Positions 6,814-10,474 of a stretch of 10,474 nucleotides of DNA are shown here, in pieces. The notes under the pieces are model-generated. The model was not told the origin of the DNA. It saw only the letters and a list, made by a program, of their open reading frames with translations, and did not search any database. The stretch spans positions 1-10,474 of the forward strand of contig CAJMOT010000086.1 of assembly GCA_905214995.1 (NCBI GenBank), given 5' to 3'. A program made the position numbers and the translations under genes. The stretch comes from an uncultured bacterium. Its GTDB lineage: Bacteria; Verrucomicrobiota; Verrucomicrobiia; Opitutales; Intestinicryptomonadaceae. Numbering within the stretch: the stretch's first letter is position 1; each line of letters opens with the position of its first letter.

Positions 6814-7782
6814 GTGCCGCGCCCTACGTCATCAGCCCGTCCGGACGGGCGAAAAAAGGCCCGCAGCCTCCCGCCGCGGATTGCGGAAATTTTGGCGGAA
6901 TACAAAACCTACCTGCTTCTCGAGCTCGGGCGCGGAAAGAACACAGCCGATTCCTATCTGAGCGACATCGTCCTGTTCTGCGAGTTTGCCGGAAACCGGA
7001 TTGAATCGTTCGCGGACGTTGACGCCGATTTGCTCGCCGACTGGCTCGCGTCGCTCAGCGGGGCGGACAGGCCGTCTACGCAGTCGCGCAAGCTGAGCGC
7101 GATGAGATCCCTCGCGCGCTTCCTGATGGAGGAGGGCGTTTGGGAGAAAAACCTTTGCGACTTTTTTGCGCGCCCCAAGACGCGGCGGGCGTCTCCGGAA
7201 ATTCTCGACACCGGCGAGATAGACGCGATGGTTTCGCTCCCGCCGCCGGACTCGCCGGAGGGCGTCCGCGACAGGGCGATGATGGAGCTTATGTATTCGA
7301 GCGGCCTGCGCGTGTCGGAGCTGTGCTCGATTTCCTACGCCGACATAGACGCCGAGCAGAGGATAATCCGCGTGCGCGGCAAAGGCGGGAAGACGCGCCT
7401 CGTGCCGGTGGGCTCCATGGCGCTCGACGCCGTCGAAAAATACCGCGTCGTCCGCCCGCTGCTCTGCAAAAAGGCGGCGGCCCCCGAGCTTTTCATCACC
7501 CGCCGCGGGAAAAAGATATCGCGGAAGACTTTCTGGTACAACCTCAAAAAGTACGCGCGGCTCTCGGGCGTGGAAAAGAACGTCAAGCCGCACATGCTGC
7601 GCCACTCGTTCGCGACCCACCTGTTGCGCAACGGCGCAAACCTGATGCTTATACGCGAAATGCTCGGCCACAGCGACCTCTCCACGACGCAGATTTACAC
7701 CAATCTGGCAAACGACGACATACGCAGGGAGCACGAAAAAAAGCATCCGCGCTCAAAGATGGACGTCGAGCCCGACATTTAG
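6814..7782 (+). CDS. Tyrosine recombinase XerD/XerC
   Basis: Site-specific recombinase of the XerC/XerD group, which resolves chromosome dimers at dif during division. From GTG 6814 the protein has 322 residues. The N-terminal SAM-like core-binding domain ('YKTYLLLELGRGKNTADSYLSDI') precedes the catalytic domain, where all active-site residues are present: R166 ('SGLRVSEL'), K190 ('GKGGKTR'), H260 and R263 ('HMLRHSFATHL'), H286 ('LGHSDLS') and the nucleophile Y295 ('QIYTNL'). It should be active. XerC versus XerD cannot be decided without a tree; the overall look is slightly closer to XerD. The start is uncertain. GTG 6814 lies 2 nt after the meaB stop but has no clear Shine-Dalgarno, and TTG 6892 would trim the usual first helix. 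Open frame upstream of 6814 is a shadow of meaB. It is a chromosomal housekeeping copy, not an integrase with visible att sites. Confidence 0.93.
   Translation: MPRPTSSARPDGRKKARSLPPRIAEILAEYKTYLLLELGRGKNTADSYLSDIVLFCEFAGNRIESFADVDADLLADWLASLSGADRPSTQSRKLSAMRSLARFLMEEGVWEKNLCDFFARPKTRRASPEILDTGEIDAMVSLPPPDSPEGVRDRAMMELMYSSGLRVSELCSISYADIDAEQRIIRVRGKGGKTRLVPVGSMALDAVEKYRVVRPLLCKKAAAPELFITRRGKKISRKTFWYNLKKYARLSGVEKNVKPHMLRHSFATHLLRNGANLMLIREMLGHSDLSTTQIYTNLANDDIRREHEKKHPRSKMDVEPDI
6835..6850. repeat. Perfect 16-bp palindrome GCCCGTCCGGACGGGC at the xer start
   Basis: The sequence reads the same on both strands and could form a 6-bp GC-only stem with a CCGG loop in mRNA. It lies 23 nt after the meaB stop and 21 nt into the reading frame if xer begins at GTG 6814, or in the leader if a later start is used. 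It is followed by A-rich rather than T-rich sequence on the plus strand, so it is not a standard rho-independent terminator for meaB. It may tune xer translation or be a binding site; neither is shown. Confidence 0.6.
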
Positions 7783-7785
7783 CGG

Positions 7786-7806
7786 GCGGCTCACGGGGAA
7801 AGCCGC
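7786..7806 (+). terminator. Weak terminator-like hairpin after xer
   Basis: GCGGCT (7786-7791) and AGCCGC (7801-7806) form a 6-bp stem around a 9-nt loop, three bases after the xer stop, and 'GGAATTTT' follows. The short interrupted T tract makes this a weak candidate for an intrinsic terminator of the rightward operon. It lies in the 56-bp gap where xer and mntP converge. A smaller stem, TCCG-gctt-CGGA, lies at 7822-7833. Confidence 0.35.
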
Positions 7807-7838
7807 GGAATTTTCGCAGCATTTCCGGCTTCGGAGGG

Positions 7839-8384
7839 TTAAAACAGCAGTATCTTGACCCCTATGCCGATCAGCACGGCGCCCCCCAATATCGCGAATT
7901 TTCCGCCGGCGGATTTCCCGAGCGCCTTGCCCGCTAATATGCCGGCGAGCGAGAGGGTGAAGGTCGTCGCCCCTATCATTGCGGAAGGCGCGAGCACGGG
8001 GCAGTCCACGAGCGAGAACGATACGCCCACCGCGAGAGCGTCGAGGCTCGTCGCAACGGAGAGCATCATGAGGGTTTTGAACGGCAGCGGCATTATCATG
8101 CACGATTCCTCTCCGCGCAGGGAGTCGAATATCATTTTGGAGCCGACCGCCGCGAGTATCGCAAATGCCGCCCACTTTGAAAACGAGCTGACGAGCCCAT
8201 AAATAGCCTCGCCCATCCACCAGCCGGCGATCGGCATCGCCATCTGGGAAAATCCGAAAGACGCGGCTATTTCCAGGGCGTGCCGCGGAGACATTTTTTT
8301 CGGCGATATGCCGCAGGCCGCAGACACGGCAAACGCGTCCATCGAGAGCGCGACCCCTATCAAAAATATCTCGAAAAAATCCAT
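7839..8384 (-). CDS. mntP: Manganese efflux pump MntP
   Basis: Small inner-membrane exporter (MntP, formerly YebN/DUF204) that removes excess Mn(II). The 181-residue product is of family length and almost wholly hydrophobic, with about six membrane helices in two similar halves. Each half carries the characteristic acidic helix: 'ALSMDAFAVS' with D16 and 'ATSLDALAVGVSF' with D115, matching the aspartates important in E. coli MntP. A short cytoplasmic loop with 'LRGEES' separates the halves. The gene converges with xer on its 3' side and diverges from the epimerase on its 5' side. E. coli mntP is controlled by MntR and a yybP-ykoY riboswitch. The gap here is only 86 bp and no such riboswitch is recognised. 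Instead a small hairpin sequence overlaps the probable ribosome-binding site (separate entry). Function is secure by family; actual metal range is not shown. Confidence 0.94.
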   Translation of the reverse strand: MDFFEIFLIGVALSMDAFAVSAACGISPKKMSPRHALEIAASFGFSQMAMPIAGWWMGEAIYGLVSSFSKWAAFAILAAVGSKMIFDSLRGEESCMIMPLPFKTLMMLSVATSLDALAVGVSFSLVDCPVLAPSAMIGATTFTLSLAGILAGKALGKSAGGKFAILGGAVLIGIGVKILLF

Positions 8385-8465
8385 TTCCCGAGTATCGGGG
8401 CGCGCCGGAGTTTCTCAAGAAAATTTTGAAAATGGTTGAAAATTCGGCCCGAATGTCGGGAAATG
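8382..8465. repeat. Inverted pair of CCCGA-N3-TCGGGAAATG elements in the mntP/epimerase gap
   Basis: Read in the mntP direction, 8399-8382 is CCCGATACTCGGGAAATG, ending in the mntP start codon. Read in the epimerase direction, 8448-8465 is CCCGAATGTCGGGAAATG, ending six nt before ATG 8471. The arms match at 15 of 18 positions and face each other across 48 nt. Each contains a 5-bp inverted repeat CCCGA/TCGGG with a 3-nt loop, so each transcript could fold a hairpin covering the GGGA that would act as its Shine-Dalgarno. Overlapping the right copy is ATTCGG-C-CCGAAT (8442-8454), and TTGAAAAT is repeated at 8426-8433 and 8436-8443, ten bp apart. Candidate roles are a paired operator for a dimeric repressor, twin translational hairpins, or ends of a tiny mobile unit. 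No flanking duplication was seen. Confidence 0.65.
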
Positions 8466-8470
8466 TGCGC

Positions 8471-9391
8471 ATGGAATGTTTTGAGGACTCCGGACAGAAG
8501 CTTTACAGATTTTCGCGCGGGCCGTCGGCTTTCGTGGCGAACATAGAGTGCGGCGCGCGGCTGATGAACTGGTCGGTTTCGCTCGCGGACGGCGCGGTGA
8601 GAGACGTTGTGTATTGGCCGGAAGACGCGCCGCGCGGCGGCGCGGGGGACGAGTTCGGCTCGGTTCGCGGGGGGATTCCGGTGCTGTTTCCATTTGCGGG
8701 GGCGTCGTTCGCCGGAGAAAAGAGGGATTTTTGGAAAACTCCCGAGGGGGAAGTCAGGCCTATGAAAATGCACGGCTACGCCAAGTGCGGAAGATTCGAG
8801 CCGGAGATGGTTTCCGACTTCGGCTTTACCGCGCTATTTAAGCCCGATGCGGACTGCGCCGAAGCGTATCCGTACAAATACGAGTTCAGGGTCTCTTACA
8901 GGTTCAACGAGCTCTCCCTGTCATGCGAGCTGACGCTGAAAAACCTCGATTCGCGCAAAATCCCGTGGTGCGCGGGGCTGCACCCTTACTTTTTGCTGCC
9001 GTGGGGTGCGGGGCAGACCCGCAAGATGTACAGGCTCGAGTGCGACGCAAAAAAGGCCGTCCGCTTTTTGCCCGATTCCGCTTTCATACCCGAAGACATT
9101 TTCAAAAACTGCTTTGCCGACCCGGAATTCAACAACAGAATTTTGACAAACTTCAAGACGGCAAAGGTTGCGTTCGGCCCGAAGAACGGCGAGGAGGACA
9201 TTTTTATAAAAGTAGGCGGAGGAGGAAAGCCCGAGGGGGGATTCTGCCTGGTCACGTGGTCGGAGTCCGACGCGAGCCCGTTTTATTGCGTCGAGCCGTG
9301 GATGGGGGCTCCGAATTCGGCGGCGAACCCAAAGCACTTTGTCGCCCCGGGGACGTCGAAAACGTTTTTGGCGGAAATTTCGCTCTTTTGA
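8471..9391 (+). CDS. Aldose 1-epimerase-family protein (mutarotase-like)
   Basis: Galactose-mutarotase-like beta-sandwich protein of 306 residues, predicted to interconvert alpha and beta anomers of a hexose or hexose phosphate. Family landmarks are 'GARLMNW' near the N-terminus, 'VRGGIPVLFPF' with the substrate-binding arginine, H101 in 'MHGYAKCGRF', H171 in 'GLHPYFLL' (catalytic acid), and E275 in 'YCVEPWMGAPN' (catalytic base). All key residues are therefore present. It resembles the LacX/YeaD branch more than classical GalM. The substrate cannot be read from sequence, and no sugar catabolic genes are adjacent. ATG 8471 is preferred because GGGA lies 9 nt upstream and homologous N-termini begin near 'MECFEDSGQKLYRF'. 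ATG 8453 or 8432 would add 6 or 13 residues and run through the inverted repeat. dtd follows after 11 nt, so the two are probably one transcript. Confidence 0.88.
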   Translation: MECFEDSGQKLYRFSRGPSAFVANIECGARLMNWSVSLADGAVRDVVYWPEDAPRGGAGDEFGSVRGGIPVLFPFAGASFAGEKRDFWKTPEGEVRPMKMHGYAKCGRFEPEMVSDFGFTALFKPDADCAEAYPYKYEFRVSYRFNELSLSCELTLKNLDSRKIPWCAGLHPYFLLPWGAGQTRKMYRLECDAKKAVRFLPDSAFIPEDIFKNCFADPEFNNRILTNFKTAKVAFGPKNGEEDIFIKVGGGGKPEGGFCLVTWSESDASPFYCVEPWMGAPNSAANPKHFVAPGTSKTFLAEISLF

Positions 9392-9402
9392 CCGGCGGGG
9401 AT

Positions 9403-9864
9403 ATGAGGGCGGTAATACAGAGGGTGAAGCGTGCGGGCGTGAAGATTTTTCCCGGCGGCGCGGAGAAGGGAAGAATAGGCGCCGGGCTTCTGGTTTTGGT
9501 CGCCGTGGAGAATTCGGACTCTTCCGAGGACGCCGCATGGCTTGCGTCCAAAATCTGCGGGCTCAGGGTTTTTGAGGACGGCGACGGCAAGATGAACCTC
9601 TCGGTCGCCGACATCGGCGGCGAGGTCATGGCGGTGAGCCAATTCACGCTTTACGGCAATGTCCGCAAGGGCTTCCGCCCGTCCTTCAACCGCTCTGCGC
9701 GCCCGGAAATCGCCGAGCCGCTCTACGGGGAATTCGTAACGCTGCTCTCAAAAGAGCTCGGCAGGGAAGTTCCGACCGGAGAGTTTGGCGCGATGATGGA
9801 AATCGACCTTTTAAACGACGGGCCCGTCACGATAATCATCGACACGAAAGACAGAAATTTCTGA
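9403..9864 (+). CDS. dtd: D-aminoacyl-tRNA deacylase
   Basis: Proofreading enzyme that hydrolyses D-amino acids (and glycine mischarged on tRNA-Ala) from tRNA, keeping translation stereospecific; it acts as a cytoplasmic homodimer. The 153-residue product is of standard length. It starts 'MRAVIQRVKRAGV' and carries the active-site SQFTLYG motif (S79-Q80-F81-T82) followed by 'KGFRPSF'. It ends with the Gly-cisPro motif NDGPVT (138-143) that excludes L-amino acids. Nothing is missing. ATG 9403 is the standard start, preceded by a GGCGGGG run that could serve as ribosome-binding site. It lies 11 nt after the epimerase stop and seems to be the last gene of that transcript. The stop codon lies within a 12-bp palindrome (CAGAAATTTCTG, 9852-9863). 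Confidence 0.97.
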   Translation: MRAVIQRVKRAGVKIFPGGAEKGRIGAGLLVLVAVENSDSSEDAAWLASKICGLRVFEDGDGKMNLSVADIGGEVMAVSQFTLYGNVRKGFRPSFNRSARPEIAEPLYGEFVTLLSKELGREVPTGEFGAMMEIDLLNDGPVTIIIDTKDRNF

Positions 9865-10103
9865 TTCGGCGGGGCGGTTTTTTTCGAAAATGCGCCAACC
9901 GCCAGCAAGAGAGTTCCGCAATGCGAGGTTTTTTCAAGAATGCGGGCTTTCCCGAGCGCGGATTTTCAAAAAAGCGACAATTTGCCCAAAGGCCGAATAC
10001 TTGCAAAGGCGCTGCCGTTTTTCCCAAACGCGCGCTTATTCCGCAATATGCGGGCGTGAAAAAGAAACGCGGGTTTGCCCGAAAGCTCCGCGCGGTTTCG
10101 CCG
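9865..10103. repeat. Gene-free convergent gap with short degenerate repeats
   Basis: No credible gene is seen in this ~240-bp stretch; the open frames through it have unusual composition and no recognisable family. On the minus strand a loosely repeated unit resembling CGCATTyTyGAAAAAACC occurs at 9894-9876, 9944-9927 and, more decayed, 9976-9960. The string TTCCGCAATGCG (9914-9925) recurs as TTCCGCAATATGCG (10039-10052), where CCGCA-ATA-TGCGG is a perfect small hairpin. A further CGGG-tttg-CCCG stem is at 10070-10081. It may be remains of REP-like intergenic repeats or decayed sequence between convergent transcripts. Confidence 0.45.
9873..9903. terminator. Hairpin after dtd, possible transcript end
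   Basis: GGCGGTT (9873-9879) and AACCGCC (9897-9903) pair perfectly over 7 bp. The 17-nt loop contains TTTTCGAAAA, itself self-complementary. It begins nine bases after the dtd stop. No T tract follows the stem on the plus strand, so it is not a textbook intrinsic terminator; it could stabilise or end the dtd transcript in another way. The T7 run at 9878-9884 lies inside the hairpin. Confidence 0.35.
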
Positions 10104-10474
10104 CTATTGCCCAGCCGGATTTTTGTCATCTTTTTCGGGCGCGAAATATTTTACCATCACAGAATCTCCCAAAGCCGCGGAGCCTTCCGATATTTCAAAC
10201 GCCGCGCAGGTGCGGTGCGTTATTCCGAGGGGCCTCAATATGGAAGTCGGCGTCATCGAGACGTCGCAGCCGAAAAATACCGCCTTGCGGTCGGGGCTCC
10301 TGAAATTCGTAACGATGTTTACTATCGCCACATTGCCGTCCTTGCGCACGATTTTGCCCAGATAGACGTCTATGTCGCGCTCCGGCGGCGGGTTGAGCCT
10401 TCTCGCGCGGCGCGTGGGAGAGGGGGCGTCGATGCCGCGCCTCATGGAAACCGCGTCCGCCGCGGGAGAGAGCG
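10104..10474 (-). CDS. Unrecognised protein, 3' part, running off the right edge
   Basis: The leftward frame is open from the window edge to TAG at 10104-10106, giving 122 complete codons. A Met at 10445 would give 113 residues, but the frame continues upstream of it ('LSPAADAVSMRRG'), so the true start probably lies beyond the window. The first part is Arg/Pro-rich and likely disordered. From 'DIDVYLGKIVRKDGNVAIVNIV' onward the alternation of hydrophobic and charged residues suggests a small beta-rich domain, ending '…AFEISEGSAALGDSVMVKYFAP' and a charged tail. No catalytic or binding motif is evident and no function is proposed. The protein-like composition of the last 85 residues supports it as real. 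It converges with dtd across the repeat-bearing gap. Confidence 0.65.
   Translation of the reverse strand, partial: LSPAADAVSMRRGIDAPSPTRRARRLNPPPERDIDVYLGKIVRKDGNVAIVNIVTNFRSPDRKAVFFGCDVSMTPTSILRPLGITHRTCAAFEISEGSAALGDSVMVKYFAPEKDDKNPAGQ

Noticed and set aside
6814..7782. Mobile-element integrase with attachment sites
   Set aside because: The protein has the length and motifs of housekeeping XerC/XerD, and no tRNA, direct repeat or phage gene lies beside it.
8385..8470. yybP-ykoY manganese riboswitch upstream of mntP
   Set aside because: The gap is only 86 bp and the characteristic conserved loops were not found; only short 5-bp hairpins are visible.
9836..10303. Small open frames on both strands across the gap after dtd (97 and 137 codons)
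   Set aside because: Low-complexity Arg/Pro/Phe composition, overlap with dtd or with the better-supported leftward gene, and the internal similarity is explained by DNA repeats.

Overview
The window is GC-rich bacterial chromosomal DNA with tightly packed housekeeping genes. No rRNA, tRNA, IS element, prophage gene or CRISPR array is visible. A DnaX without the usual zinc-knuckle cysteines, a NifA-like regulator and an aldose epimerase with a 'GARLMNW' segment all suggest Verrucomicrobiota/PVC, perhaps an Opitutales-like lineage. That placement rests on remembered family resemblance and is tentative.

Layout: a leftward pair runs from about 2704 to 18. It holds a GAF-AAA+-Fis regulator of NtrC/NifA type, whose stop codon overlaps (ATGA) the start of mnmA, the tRNA 2-thiouridylase. 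A 107-bp divergent gap separates this pair from a rightward run from 2812 to 7782: dnaX (clamp-loader subunit), a +1-frame extension of dnaX, rmuC, meaB and xerD/xerC. These genes abut or overlap (ATGA between the dnaX extension and rmuC, 11 nt between rmuC and meaB, 2 nt between meaB and the proposed xer start), so an operon is likely. Three of its members concern replication, recombination or chromosome resolution; meaB is metabolic. mntP (manganese exporter) is leftward and convergent with xerD. It diverges from an aldose-1-epimerase-like gene across an 86-bp gap. The epimerase is followed 11 nt later by dtd (D-aminoacyl-tRNA deacylase). A gene-free stretch of about 240 bp carrying short degenerate repeats then separates dtd from the 3' part of an unrecognised leftward gene that leaves the window on the right.

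Most notable points: (1) dnaX reaches a run of ten A residues and then stops, while the frame that stays open beyond the run encodes a further ~118 residues ending exactly at the rmuC start. This is the architecture expected for slippage-generated long (tau-like) and short (gamma-like) DnaX, though a homopolymer sequencing error or an independent small gene remain possible. (2) The NtrC-type regulator keeps Walker A and B but has lost the GAFTGA sigma-54 contact loop and both arginine fingers. (3) The mntP/epimerase gap is bounded by two inverted copies of CCCGA-N3-TCGGGAAATG, each itself a small hairpin, one lying over the mntP start and one just upstream of the epimerase start. No wholly new multi-gene system is evident; the novelty is in these regulatory and structural details.
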